Positions 27,887 through 36,829 of a stretch of DNA of 64,000 nt are shown here, one piece after another. The notes beneath the pieces are model-generated. The model ran no database searches and was not told where the DNA came from. It saw nothing but the letters and a program-made list of their open reading frames with translations. The DNA comes from Desulfobacca acetoxidans DSM 11109 (GTDB lineage: Bacteria; Desulfobacterota; Desulfobaccia; Desulfobaccales; Desulfobaccaceae): the NCBI RefSeq assembly GCF_000195295.1, contig NC_015388.1:1178001-1242000 (forward strand), given 5' to 3'. Position numbers and translations under genes: made by a program. Position 1 is the first letter of the stretch, and each line of letters begins with the position of its first letter.

Positions 27887-28108
27887 CGGTTATTCCAAGC
27901 CTGTCGTTCACCGCAGTCATCTCAGCGTTGATACGGGCCGGGTAGATAATAAGCCAGCAAAGGGGCAGCCACATCCATTTAAAAAATTTCTGGTGGAAGA
28001 GTGCAAAAACTGACGGTTCCAGCTCATCGGCCTTTAAAACGATCGACGTTGGCCAAGATAATTAAGCAGGCCGATATGACCGTTGCTGATTTTTTGAAAT
28101 TTCTTTAA
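27883..28108 (+). pseudogene. Decayed hicA toxin gene
   Basis: Starts with ATG overlapping the hicB stop. The first frame reads MTVIPSLSFTAVISALIRAG, then an in-frame TAG at 27943-27945, then SQQRGSHIHLKN with the HicA catalytic His motif. A frameshift follows, and the next frame reads VQKLTVPAHRPLKRSTLAK and ends ADMTVADFLKFL with TAA at 28106-28108, the normal HicA C-terminus. One nonsense and one frameshift mutation make it inactive, while the reading frame is otherwise easily recognised, so decay is recent. Confidence 0.8.
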
Positions 28109-28173
28109 AGTCGCCGAAGTCTCGTTAGAATATACAAATCAAAATATCCCATGTACAAGTGAGGTAAAAGTCA

Positions 28174-28863
28174 ATGAAAGTATGTACCGTAGGACTTGAT
28201 CTGCCCGAGGGCAAGGTCAAGTATCACGACGACAAGTTTATGGAATTGGTCAAGAAGTGCGATCCGTTGAAGGTGACGCCCTTTTATGTGGAATTTATCC
28301 GGGATGACTTGGTGCATGCCGACGCCTTTGTGGTCTCGGCCGAGAAAGTGTTGGACCTGCTGATCCTGGACATGGAGAAACTGGAAGGTCGGCGGGACCG
28401 CACTGAAGACGCCGGTGAAAAAGCCCTGCTGAGTCGATGCCTGGAGGGACTGGAAATGGAGGTGCCTCTGTGCGACCTGGCTTTGGCGCCGGAAGAGCTG
28501 GCTCTGATCAAGACTCTGGCGCCGCTGAGTCTGAAGCCGACGCTGGTAATGGGTGAGCTGCTTGCGGTCAACGAGATTATCACCCGCGTCCTGGCCAAGG
28601 CCAAAATGGTCTTCTTCTACACGGTCGGGAAGAAAGAGGTCCATGCCTGGCCCGTGCACTATCATGCCGATATCGTCACCTGCGCTGGCAAGATTCATAC
28701 CGATCTGGCTCGGGGCTTCATCAAGGCCGACATTGTCAAGTATGATGATTTTGTCAATGTTTTCAACATGCAGGAAGCCCGGGCGAAAAAACTGGTGCAC
28801 CTCGTGGACCGGGACTATCATATTGAAGATGGGGATATTGTAGAGATTCGGTTTAATGTTTAA
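28174..28863 (+). CDS. YchF-related protein lacking a GTPase P-loop
   Basis: 229 aa. The C-terminal third matches the DUF933/TGS-like domain of the ribosome-associated ATPase YchF: FFYTVGKKEVHAWPV, IHTDLARGFIKADIVKYDDF and DGDIVEIRFNV. The middle (VLDLLILDMEKLEGRRDR) resembles its helical domain. The N-terminus MKVCTVGLDLPEGKV starts like a G domain but has no GxxxxGKS/T, so it cannot bind nucleotide in the usual way. YchF itself is about 360 aa. The gene lies within the toxin-antitoxin block but is not an obvious toxin. Function unknown. Confidence 0.7.
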   Translation: MKVCTVGLDLPEGKVKYHDDKFMELVKKCDPLKVTPFYVEFIRDDLVHADAFVVSAEKVLDLLILDMEKLEGRRDRTEDAGEKALLSRCLEGLEMEVPLCDLALAPEELALIKTLAPLSLKPTLVMGELLAVNEIITRVLAKAKMVFFYTVGKKEVHAWPVHYHADIVTCAGKIHTDLARGFIKADIVKYDDFVNVFNMQEARAKKLVHLVDRDYHIEDGDIVEIRFNV

Positions 28864-28910
28864 CGGCCGCAATTATCAAGTCTTTACCGGCATATCAGAG
28901 TAACCCGGAG

Positions 28911-29228
28911 ATGATTTCAAAATCAAAGATTCAGGAAGCTATAAAGCTCCTCAAACAGGCAGCTCAACCGAGCTTCATAATCCTTTTCGGCTCTTATGGC
29001 CGCGGGACACCCCGTGAAGATAGCGATGTGGATCTTCTGGTAGTTCTCCCGGAGGTCAAAGATCGAAGGGAAGAGATGGTGCGCCTGCGCCGGGTTTTAC
29101 GTCCTCTCCGAATACCGGTTGATGTTCTGGTGGTAAGTGAAGCGATTTTTCGCGAATGGTCCGGAACCCCTGGAAATGTATTTTTTGAAGCTGCTCAGGA
29201 AGGACAAGTGCTTTATGAAGCAGCTTGA
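28911..29228 (+). CDS. MNT-type nucleotidyltransferase antitoxin
   Basis: 105 aa minimal nucleotidyltransferase with the pol-beta signature GSYGRGTPREDSDVDLLVV (about residues 27-45) and a third carboxylate in VDVLVVSE. In HEPN-MNT modules this protein neutralises the HEPN partner, in studied cases by adding AMP to it. It overlaps the HEPN gene by 14 bp. Confidence 0.85.
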   Translation: MISKSKIQEAIKLLKQAAQPSFIILFGSYGRGTPREDSDVDLLVVLPEVKDRREEMVRLRRVLRPLRIPVDVLVVSEAIFREWSGTPGNVFFEAAQEGQVLYEAA

Positions 29229-29622
29229 GCAAGCAAGGCTTTATCTGAAAAAAGCCAAGGAGGATGAAGCGTTGCTGGACGAGGTGCTCGATTCCCCTCG
29301 GATTAGTGATTCAGTCATTGGTTTTCATTGCCAGCAAGCGGCTGAGAAGCTCGTGAAGGCTCTCTTGTCTTGTTGGGGCCTCCGTTTCCGTAAGACCCAT
29401 GATTTACTGGAACTTGTCGATCTCTTAATTGACAGTGGTTATGATATACCTGAATATCTTAATGATATTGATTACTTAACGCCATATGCGATTGAGTTTC
29501 GATATGAGCTTTTCCCTCAATCGGAAGAAATGAGATTAGATCGGCAAGAAGCTCGCAGGCTGATTGTTAAACTACGTTCCTGGATAGAGTCACAGATAAG
29601 TATCCTGGAGTCAAAACCATGA
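29215..29622 (+). CDS. HEPN domain toxin
   Basis: 135 aa all-helical HEPN protein, presumed ribonuclease toxin of the preceding MNT gene. Visible: IGFHCQQAAEKLVKALL (HEPN helix 2) and RFRKTHDLLELVDLL with the R-x4-6-H catalytic motif. I chose ATG 29215 rather than an upstream start at 29137 because the HEPN fold begins there and the shorter form gives the usual 14-bp overlap with the antitoxin gene. Confidence 0.85.
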   Translation: MKQLEQARLYLKKAKEDEALLDEVLDSPRISDSVIGFHCQQAAEKLVKALLSCWGLRFRKTHDLLELVDLLIDSGYDIPEYLNDIDYLTPYAIEFRYELFPQSEEMRLDRQEARRLIVKLRSWIESQISILESKP

Positions 29623-29695
29623 CTGAAGCCTCACTCCGGAAATATCACCGGCGCCTGGGGATAATTTTGGCCCTGTTTATTTTTTTTGCAGGTTG
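29619..29695 (+). pseudogene. 5' fragment of a PepSY-type membrane protein gene
   Basis: Overlaps the HEPN stop (ATGA). The frame begins MTEASLRKYHRRLGIIL and continues with a hydrophobic run, the typical first helix of PepSY_TM proteins, then stops making sense near 29695 where similarity to the pRiA4b family starts in another frame. Only the first 25 or so codons remain. The match is from memory of the family and short. Confidence 0.45.
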
Positions 29696-30025
29696 GCAGC
29701 GGTCTCCTTGCGCGACGTGCTCAAACGTGCCAGATCGAAATTCCATTATATCTATGATTTCGGTGATAATTGGGAACATGAGATTTTAGTTGAAAAAATT
29801 ACTCCGCTGGATGCAGGCAGACATTATCCTTGTTGTTTGGCAGGAGAGCGAGCCTGTCCTCCCGAAGATTGCGGTGGCGTCTGGGGCTATAAGGACTTAC
29901 TGGACATAACCAGCACCCCGGACCACCCCGATTATGAAGAGTTGCGGGAATGGCTAGGAGAACATTTCGATCCCGAGGCTTTTGATCTGGAGGCAGTTAA
30001 CCGGAGCCTGAAAAGATTAAAATAG
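29693..30025 (+). pseudogene. Truncated plasmid pRiA4b ORF-3-like gene
   Basis: 110 codons from a TTG. Only the C-terminal part of the family is present: LRDVLKRARSKFHYIYDFGDNWEHEI, then the Cys-containing RACPPEDCGGVWGY and DYEELREWLGEHFDPEAFD. The N-terminal half (normally about 80-100 residues of beta sandwich) is missing and is replaced by the PepSY-like fragment. It is probably a non-functional remnant from a deletion, though translation cannot be excluded. Confidence 0.7.
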
Positions 30026-30195
30026 ACCACATATTTGAACGTGAAAATCCCCCGGCTGTAGGGGGCAAGTCTGAGATCAGCACCTACGAAAAGATTTTTA
30101 TTTCCGGAGGTGAACCAAATTGACCATAATTGTTTCAACGGCTTACAGTTTCAGTTCGGAGCCGTTACCTGAACCAGGGAATAAGTTAACCCATT

Positions 30196-33100
30196 ATGCC
30201 CAAACGTACCGACATTAAAAAAATTCTTATCATCGGCTCCGGGCCGATTATTATTTCTCAGGCGTGTGAATTCGACTACTCCGGCGTCCAGGCCTGCAAG
30301 GCCCTCAAGGAAGAGGGTTTTGAAGTAGTACTGATTAATTCCAACCCGGCTACGATCATGACCGACCCGGAGATTGCCGACCGCACGTATATCGAGCCGA
30401 TAACGCCGGAGATGGTCTGTAAGATCATCGAACGGGAGCGGCCTGACGCCATCCTGCCGACCTTAGGTGGCCAGACCGGGCTCAACTGTGCCGTGGCCGT
30501 GGCCGACACCGGCATCCTCAAGCGGTTGGGTGTAGAGATGATCGGGGCCAGCCCGGAAGTGATCAAAAAAGCGGAAGACCGGCAGCTTTTCCGGGACGCC
30601 ATGGCCAACATCAATCTCAGGGTCCCCACCAGCGTTATCGTCCGCTCCATGGCTGAGGTCCTTGAGGCTCCCGAAGTTCTTAGCTATCCCATCATTGTCC
30701 GGCCCAGTTTCACCCTGGGCGGCACTGGCGGCGGCATCGCCTATAATCTGGAGGATCTGAAAGAACTGTCGGCCTATGGGTTGGAGGCCAGCATGATTCA
30801 AGAGGTCATGTTGGAAGAGTCGGTATTGGGTTGGAAGGAGTTTGAGTTGGAGGTGATGCGGGACGTCAAAGATAACGTTGTCATCATCTGCTCCATTGAG
30901 AACCTGGATCCGATGGGCGTCCACACCGGCGATTCCATTACCGTGGCGCCGGCCCAGACTTTGAGCGATCGGGAATATCAGAGAATGCGGGATGCCTCTC
31001 TGGCCATCATCCGCGAGATCGGGGTAGAGACCGGCGGTTCCAATATCCAGTTCGCCGTCCAGCCGCAGACCGGAGAGATGGTAGTCATCGAGATGAACCC
31101 GAGGGTTTCCCGTTCCTCGGCCCTGGCCTCCAAGGCCACCGGCTTTCCTATCGCCAAGATAGCCGCCAAACTGGCGGTCGGATTTACCCTGGATGAGATC
31201 CCCAACGATATCACCAAAGAGACCTACGCTTCCTTCGAGCCCAGCATCGATTATTGTGTAGTTAAAATCCCCCGCTGGACCTTTGAGAAGTTCCCCGGCG
31301 CCGAAGATTTACTGACTACCTCCATGAAGTCGGTGGGCGAGGTCATGGCAATCGGCCGCACCTTCAAGGAGGCCTTGCAGAAAGGATTGCGCTCCCTGGA
31401 GATCTCCCGCTTCGGTTTAGGCGCCGACGGCAAGGATATCAAGGAACAGCCCTGGGAAATCATGCTTGACAGACTGCGCACCCCGAATTCGCAGCGCCTG
31501 TTCTATCTACGCCAGGCCTTCCGGCAGGGGATGTCTATTCCCGAGGTCTATGAACTGACCAAGATCGATTCCTGGTTTTTATCTCAGATCAGGGACATGG
31601 TGCAATTCAGCGATGAACTGGCCTCCTATGGAATCCTGCTGCAACAGGGGCGGGAGGGACCGCACCTGGCGGAGATGCTGCGGCGAGCCAAGGAATTTGG
31701 CTTTTCCGACGTCCAGTTAGCCCACCTTTGGGGATTAACGGAAGAAAAAATCCGCCGACTCCGGTTGGACTACGATATCAGACCGGTCTACAAATTGGTC
31801 GACACCTGCGCCGCGGAGTTTGAGGCCTATACGCCTTATTATTATTCCACCTATGAGGTGGAAGATGAAAGCCGCCGGAGCGAGCGGTCCAAGGTGGTGA
31901 TCTTGGGCGGTGGTCCCAACCGTATCGGCCAGGGTATCGAATTCGACTATTGCTGCTGCCACGCCTCCTTTGCCTTAAAAGAAATGGGGATTGAGTCGAT
32001 TATGGTCAACTCCAATCCCGAGACGGTGAGCACCGATTACGACACTTCCGATAAACTGTTTTTCGAACCCCTGACCCGGGAGGACGTCCTCAACATCATC
32101 GCCAGCGAGAAGCCCCTGGGCCTCATTGTCCAGTTCGGCGGCCAGACGCCCTTGAATCTGGCAGTTCCGCTTGCCCAGGCCGGAGCGAAGATTTTGGGAA
32201 CCTCTCCGGACGCCATTGACCGCGCCGAGGATCGGGAGCGTTTTAAGCGCCTGTTGTCCGGTTTAAAACTGCGGCAGCCGGACAACGGCACCGCCGCCAG
32301 CACGGCCCAGGCCTTAAAGATCGCCAAGCAGATCGGCTATCCGGTGGTGGTGCGGCCGTCGTATGTCTTGGGGGGACGGGCCATGCAGATTGTCGCCGAT
32401 GATCGGGTTCTGGCCAACTTCATGAGTTGGGCCCTCGAGGCGTCGCCGGAGCATCCCATTCTGATCGACAAGTTTTTAGAAGACGCTATTGAAGTGGACG
32501 TAGACGCCATCGCCGACGGGAAGACCACCATCATCGGCGGCATCATGGAGCATATTGAAGAGGCCGGCATCCATTCAGGGGACTCGGCCTGCGTCTTGCC
32601 GCCGTATTCCCTGCCTCCGGCCATCCTGAAAGAAATTACCCGCCAGACCCAAGCCCTGGCGGCGGAGTTGGGTGTGGTGGGTTTGATGAACATCCAGTTT
32701 GCCGTCAAAGACGGCCAGGTCTATATCCTGGAGGTCAACCCCCGGGCCTCCCGGACCATTCCTTTTGTCAGCAAGGCCACCGGCGTACCGCTGGCCAAAC
32801 TGGCCACGAAGGTGATGCTTGGAGCTACTTTAGATGAACTCGGCTTCACCCGCCAGGCAAAACCGCCGTACTTTGCGGTAAAAGAGGCGGTCTTCCCTTT
32901 CCGCCGCTTTCCAGGTGTGGACCCGCTCCTAGGTCCGGAGATGCGCTCTACCGGCGAAGTCATGGGTTTAGATGAGAACTTTGCCTTGAGCTTTGCTAAA
33001 TCCCAGATAGCGGCAGGGCAACAACTGCCTTTAGAGGGGGGAGTGCTCTTCAGCGTTAAAAATTCGGACAAACCTGCCCTGCTCGAAATCGTTCGGGGAT

Positions 33101-33438
33101 TTCAAAAATTGGGGTTTGAACTCCTGGCTACCCAAGGGACGGCGGATTATCTTTGCCAGCATGGGGTTAAGGTTGCCATGGTTCATAAGATACGGGCCGG
33201 GCGGCCGAATATCATCGATCGGATCAAGAGCCAGGACATCGCCCTGCTGATTAACACGCCCCAGGGACGTTATACTACCGACGATTCCTTCTCCATCCGC
33301 CGGACCGCCCTGGAATACGACATTCCTTACACTACCACCATTGCCGCCGCCAGGGCCACCCTCGAGGCCATCCGGGCCGTCAAGACCGGCCAGCTAACCG
33401 TCAAAAGCCTACAGGAGTATCATACGTCCCTGAAATAG
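30196..33438 (+). CDS. carB: Carbamoyl-phosphate synthase large subunit
   Basis: 1080 aa, full length. Two ATP-grasp halves are clear: [23 protein letters not shown] at the start and [21 protein letters not shown] near residue 568; each is followed by [17 protein letters not shown] nucleotide loops. The C-terminal MGS-like regulatory domain starts near 940 and contains the ATQGTADYL and LINTPQGR motifs. It makes carbamoyl phosphate from bicarbonate, ATP and ammonia delivered by CarA. The separation from carA by unrelated genes means it may need its own promoter; none was obvious in 30026-30195. Confidence 0.97.
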   Translation: MPKRTDIKKILIIGSGPIIISQACEFDYSGVQACKALKEEGFEVVLINSNPATIMTDPEIADRTYIEPITPEMVCKIIERERPDAILPTLGGQTGLNCAVAVADTGILKRLGVEMIGASPEVIKKAEDRQLFRDAMANINLRVPTSVIVRSMAEVLEAPEVLSYPIIVRPSFTLGGTGGGIAYNLEDLKELSAYGLEASMIQEVMLEESVLGWKEFELEVMRDVKDNVVIICSIENLDPMGVHTGDSITVAPAQTLSDREYQRMRDASLAIIREIGVETGGSNIQFAVQPQTGEMVVIEMNPRVSRSSALASKATGFPIAKIAAKLAVGFTLDEIPNDITKETYASFEPSIDYCVVKIPRWTFEKFPGAEDLLTTSMKSVGEVMAIGRTFKEALQKGLRSLEISRFGLGADGKDIKEQPWEIMLDRLRTPNSQRLFYLRQAFRQGMSIPEVYELTKIDSWFLSQIRDMVQFSDELASYGILLQQGREGPHLAEMLRRAKEFGFSDVQLAHLWGLTEEKIRRLRLDYDIRPVYKLVDTCAAEFEAYTPYYYSTYEVEDESRRSERSKVVILGGGPNRIGQGIEFDYCCCHASFALKEMGIESIMVNSNPETVSTDYDTSDKLFFEPLTREDVLNIIASEKPLGLIVQFGGQTPLNLAVPLAQAGAKILGTSPDAIDRAEDRERFKRLLSGLKLRQPDNGTAASTAQALKIAKQIGYPVVVRPSYVLGGRAMQIVADDRVLANFMSWALEASPEHPILIDKFLEDAIEVDVDAIADGKTTIIGGIMEHIEEAGIHSGDSACVLPPYSLPPAILKEITRQTQALAAELGVVGLMNIQFAVKDGQVYILEVNPRASRTIPFVSKATGVPLAKLATKVMLGATLDELGFTRQAKPPYFAVKEAVFPFRRFPGVDPLLGPEMRSTGEVMGLDENFALSFAKSQIAAGQQLPLEGGVLFSVKNSDKPALLEIVRGFQKLGFELLATQGTADYLCQHGVKVAMVHKIRAGRPNIIDRIKSQDIALLINTPQGRYTTDDSFSIRRTALEYDIPYTTTIAAARATLEAIRAVKTGQLTVKSLQEYHTSLK

Positions 33439-33747
33439 ACGTTCCACACTTTGAAGTGAGACGTGAAATACAATGATAAGCTAGAAGTCATGGGATTATA
33501 AGAGATTGGGATATGGGTAACCACGCGGCGGTGGCAGGAGGGTAAATCCCTTGAGTCAGTGCCGGACTATCGGCTGGTTGATTATAAGCGGCGGGTGCTG
33601 GTGAAAGGAAAAGGTGAGGGAAAGGGCCTGTTGAGATCTGTTGTCCTTCGACCACTGGCGGTATTCTCAAACCTTCGCCGCAGGAAGGATAACAGAGTTT
33701 AAGGTATCCCCTTTCCGGATGGGCACGAGTTAATTTATTGCTGGGAA
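33439..33747. other. Gene-free gap between carB and csrA
   Basis: 309 bp between convergent carB and csrA. An imperfect hairpin (CACTT-TGA-AAGTG near 33448-33461) just after carB could be its terminator. No supported gene. Confidence 0.4.
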
Positions 33748-33957
33748 TTAATCCGGCACGGGGTCTCCGCCCGCATTTTCATGGGATTGGGCGTTGGTTT
33801 CGTTGATACGGAGATATATCTCTTCGCGGTGAACGATCACTTCCGGGGGTGCTTCAATACCCAAACGCACCTGTTTTCCTTTGATATCAATTATTCTGAC
33901 TCGAATATCATGGCCGATACGGATTGACTCTCCTATTCTGCGCGTGAAAATTAGCAC
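33748..33957 (-). CDS. csrA: Carbon storage regulator CsrA
   Basis: 69 aa RNA-binding post-transcriptional regulator that binds GGA-containing hairpins near ribosome binding sites. The family sequence is clear: [37 protein letters not shown] and VHREEIY. It starts with GTG (33955-33957) preceded by GGAAGG at 5 nt. No flagellar genes or fliW, frequent csrA neighbours, are near. The tail after residue 52 is short and polar. Confidence 0.95.
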   Translation of the reverse strand: MLIFTRRIGESIRIGHDIRVRIIDIKGKQVRLGIEAPPEVIVHREEIYLRINETNAQSHENAGGDPVPD

Positions 33958-34247
33958 CTTAACCTTCCTTGGTCTGAGCTGTCTGTCCTGTGGCTAATCT
34001 CACCCGTTGTCATACCGTCGGAAACCTAAAAAGAGCAATCAGATTTCTATCATATTTCTAGTTATCAATTTTATTGTAATTTACCAGAAATACAATCATA
34101 AAATTGAAAATATTTCCTCCGACTGAATTTTTCCGACTCCACTCTATCATAGTCTGCCTTAAAATTACAAGACAGTTGGAAAGCGCTGGAGGAATCTTGC
34201 CTTGTGCGGGAGGGATATGGTAATCTTTAAATAAAGGGGAAAGACAG
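33958..34247. other. AT-rich region between csrA and a small gene
   Basis: 290 bp upstream of both divergent genes. It is AT-rich and must hold the csrA promoter, but I could not single out a convincing -35/-10 pair. GGGGAAAG lies about 8 nt before the ATG at 34248. Confidence 0.4.
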
Positions 34248-34523
34248 ATGCGGCCTTATAATCGCTGGTTGTTCCATGAACACTTTGAGTTGGTGATTAC
34301 GATCAGTAAATTATATGCCCAATTGCCTGTTCCGAACCTCTTGGAAATTCTCAATCTGCATTTTAGCAAGCCCAGTCCTCCGCCTGATCTCAACACTTCG
34401 TTGAACCGCCCTCCCTGGTCAAAATATGATATTGATTCCTTATCCGAGGATTTTCGACTATTATTTCTACACTCGATTAATCGAACGTCAGACGAACAAC
34501 AGAGTTCCGATAACAACTATTAG
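34248..34523 (+). CDS. Small hypothetical protein
   Basis: 91 aa, not recognised. The first half (YNRWLFHEHFELVITISKLYAQLPVPNLLEILNLHF) looks helical, the rest is rich in Pro, Asn and Ser. A purine-rich Shine-Dalgarno (GGGGAAAG) precedes the ATG, which supports translation. It ends 4 bp inside the convergent ROK kinase gene. Codon use is more AT-rich than in neighbours. Confidence 0.4.
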   Translation: MRPYNRWLFHEHFELVITISKLYAQLPVPNLLEILNLHFSKPSPPPDLNTSLNRPPWSKYDIDSLSEDFRLLFLHSINRTSDEQQSSDNNY

Positions 34524-35515
34524 CAGGAAACCTGCATCCACGCCAGCCTGGCGGCGCCCAAGAGGCCGCCATTATCGCCCAAGGCCGCGGGTCGAATGAC
34601 TAGCTTAGCCGCTGGGAAGAACGTGAGTCTTCGTTCCAACTCTTCTCTCAGTGGACCGATGAATCGATCCCAAGACTGGGCGAAGTTGCCGCCAATAATG
34701 ATCAAAGGGATGCCCAGGAGGTGCACCACATCGGCTATGGCAATTCCCAGGGCTCGGCCGACCCGCTGAAAGGCTTTTTGCGCCAGGGCATCTCCGGCAG
34801 TCGCAGCCTGATAAATCGTCAAGGCTGAGAGTCCCTCGGGATTTTCCCGCCAGTTTTTTTGGAGCAGGGATTTTTGTCCGGCAGCCAAGCGTTCGGCTGT
34901 CCATCTCACCGTCCAGGTGGCTGAAGCCAAGGTCTCCAGGCAACCCTGGTTGCCACAGGAACAGCGCTCGCCTTCCGGGTCGATGGTAATATGGCCGACC
35001 TCTGCTGAAGGGCCGCCGGCCCCCTGCCAGAGCCTGCCGTTCAGGATTAAGCCGCCGCCGACGCCGGTTCCCAGAGTGAGGCCCAACAGGTTGTCCTCGC
35101 CGCGGCCAGCTCCCTGGTAATGTTCGCCCAGGGCAAAGAGATTAGCGTCGTTGTCTATGGTTACCGGCCAAGGCAACCGCCGCCTGAGTTCCGGTCCAAG
35201 CCAGATCCAGTCCAATTCGGGAATATTAGGGGATTTCACTACCCGTCCTTTATCTGGTTGGATGAGACCGGCTATCCCCATTCCAACGGCTTGAAGGCGC
35301 CCTGGAATAATGCCTTCCTCTTCCATCAGGCCTAATATGGCGGCAGCCATCCGGTCTAGAAGGTGATCGGCGCCCTTACCCTTGGGGGTTGGCAGAGTCA
35401 GACGTCGGATAATCTCCCCAGTCCTGGTCACCAAGGCCAGACGGAAGTTCGTTCCCCCCAGGTCTCCGGCCATAACCAGGGATTCTGGTTCTGCCGTGAT
35501 TCTTTGCTGCACCAT
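34520..35515 (-). CDS. ROK family sugar kinase (glucokinase-like)
   Basis: 331 aa cytosolic ATP-dependent hexose kinase of the ROK family. Visible: the phosphate-binding AGDLGGTNFRLALV, the catalytic Asp in TIDNDANLFALGE, the second nucleotide loop LTLGTGVGGG, and the zinc motif EVGHITIDPEGERCSCGNQGCLE. Glucokinase is the likeliest activity, but ROK substrate specificity cannot be read with confidence. Its stop overlaps the end of the small plus-strand gene by 4 bp. Confidence 0.85.
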   Translation of the reverse strand: MVQQRITAEPESLVMAGDLGGTNFRLALVTRTGEIIRRLTLPTPKGKGADHLLDRMAAAILGLMEEEGIIPGRLQAVGMGIAGLIQPDKGRVVKSPNIPELDWIWLGPELRRRLPWPVTIDNDANLFALGEHYQGAGRGEDNLLGLTLGTGVGGGLILNGRLWQGAGGPSAEVGHITIDPEGERCSCGNQGCLETLASATWTVRWTAERLAAGQKSLLQKNWRENPEGLSALTIYQAATAGDALAQKAFQRVGRALGIAIADVVHLLGIPLIIIGGNFAQSWDRFIGPLREELERRLTFFPAAKLVIRPAALGDNGGLLGAARLAWMQVSC

Positions 35516-35554
35516 TTAAGATCCCATAACCATTTACTATTCAGAAGACTTAAA

Positions 35555-36199
35555 TTATAAGCCTCTGATTACACCGATGCATTCTTCGAGGTGCTCCAGG
35601 CTGACGGCGCCGGCTCGTACTAAAAGAGGAGGCTTGCAGGTAATATTAAGGATGGTTGACGGCAAGCCGCCGCCGCAGGGGCTGTTTTTTAGGATTAGAT
35701 CAATCTGCGCGCCTAGTTCCTGCTCTATCTGCGAGGCACTGATCATTGGCGCCTGTCCTGAAAGATTGGCGCTGGTTCCGGTGACGGGGCGACCATACAT
35801 CTGCGGCAGATGTTGCGCCAGGGGATGGCTCGATACCCGCACCCCGATAGTATTATCTCCACCAGTCAGGGCCTTGGGCAAATCTGGCCGGGCTTTCAAT
35901 ATGAGGGTGAGCGGGCCGGGCCAAAACTGCGCCATCAGTCGTTGGGCTAGTGATGGAACTTCTGCTGCTACCAGATCCAGCATCTGCAGATCAGCCAACA
36001 GCACGAGCAGTCCCTTAGACCTCGGCCTTTTCTTGAGCTGGAGGAGTCGATGCAAGGCCGACTCCTGGAAAGCATCCACGGCCAGGGCGTAATATGTTTC
36101 AGTAGGGCACGCAATAACGCCCCCCTCCTGAAGCGTCGGCAATGCCGGATCCAAGATTCTATCATCTACCGGACCTCGCCAGATCAGAACCTGTGCCAT
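35555..36199 (-). CDS. tsaC: L-threonylcarbamoyladenylate synthase (TsaC/Sua5 family)
   Basis: 214 aa YrdC-fold enzyme that makes threonylcarbamoyl-AMP from threonine, bicarbonate and ATP, the first step of the tRNA t6A37 modification. Conserved blocks: CPTETYYALAVDA (about 31-43), LKKRPRSKGL, FWPGPLTLIL, GVRVSSHPLAQ and TSANLSG. It lacks the C-terminal Sua5 domain and so is the short TsaC type. 39 bp upstream of the ROK kinase on the same strand. Confidence 0.9.
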   Translation of the reverse strand: MAQVLIWRGPVDDRILDPALPTLQEGGVIACPTETYYALAVDAFQESALHRLLQLKKRPRSKGLLVLLADLQMLDLVAAEVPSLAQRLMAQFWPGPLTLILKARPDLPKALTGGDNTIGVRVSSHPLAQHLPQMYGRPVTGTSANLSGQAPMISASQIEQELGAQIDLILKNSPCGGGLPSTILNITCKPPLLVRAGAVSLEHLEECIGVIRGL

Positions 36200-36284
36200 G
36201 CTTCATCTTACTGGAGCTCATCCCGCTTGGCAAGCTCGAACCGAAAAGTGAAGTCCGACTTATAAATTGTCAGGTTTTGGTGAT

Positions 36285-36378
36285 CACAACGAAATATGAA
36301 AACAGAACCGTGGCGGCTGCTCCCAATAATGTTTTTTCTGCCCACTGCTCACTGCCCACTGCCCACTGTGTTCATATA
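36285..36378. repeat. Diverged copy of the 114-bp repeat
   Basis: Shares CACAACGAA...GTGGCGGCTGCTC...AATAATGTTTTTT and the downstream heptamer block with the two perfect copies at 36505-36732, but its heptamers read CTGCCCA instead of CGGCTCA (four units). Confidence 0.65.
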
Positions 36379-36504
36379 AATTTTTTCTCATCGACCATGT
36401 TAAATATAAGCGGCGGCCTATCCCATTATCGATAATTTAGCGGCAATTTCCGCCTAGGGCGGGCCGCGCCCGCCGTCTATAAGAGCACTGTTCTCATATA
36501 TGTT

Positions 36505-36732
36505 CACATGTTCTCAAGAACACAACGAAGCATAAAAACAGAATCGTGGCGGCTGCTCACAATAATGTTTTTGCGGCTCACGGCTCACGGCTCACGGCTC
36601 ACTGTTTTTATATAAGTGCACATGTTCTCCCGAACACAACGAAGCATAAAAACAGAATCGTGGCGGCTGCTCACAATAATGTTTTTGCGGCTCACGGCTC
36701 ACGGCTCACGGCTCACTGTTTTTATATAAGTT
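36505..36732. repeat. Two tandem copies of a 114-bp repeat with nested heptamers
   Basis: Copies 36505-36618 and 36619-36732 are almost identical. Each starts CACATGTTCTC, runs through CACAACGAAGCATAAAAACAG and ends with four CGGCTCA heptamers and CTGTTTTTATATAAG. ORFs drawn through this region are translations of the repeat. The units are longer and less regular than CRISPR repeats and no spacers of fixed length exist. Confidence 0.8.
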
Positions 36733-36780
36733 AAATCCCCCCTGACCCTCGGTATTAAAATGGATAAGGGGGGATTTTAA
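36731..36780. terminator. Hairpin after nuoEF copy 1
   Basis: TTAAATCCCCCC at 36731-36742 pairs with GGGGGGATTTTAA at 36768-36780. It lies about 50 bp past the stop of the first nuoEF gene on the minus strand and probably ends the fdhA1-nuoEF1 transcript. Confidence 0.6.
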
Positions 36781-36829
36781 TCCATCGGGGCCGACAAATG
36801 GCCGCGAATGTTTTGATTGTCTGACGGTT

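Noticed and set aside
36285-36732. Possible CRISPR array
   Set aside because: Repeat units are 114 bp with nested heptamers, there are no spacers of fixed length, and no cas genes are near.
36546-36734. 62-codon ORF with internal repeats
   Set aside because: It is a translation of the tandem DNA repeat, without start signals.
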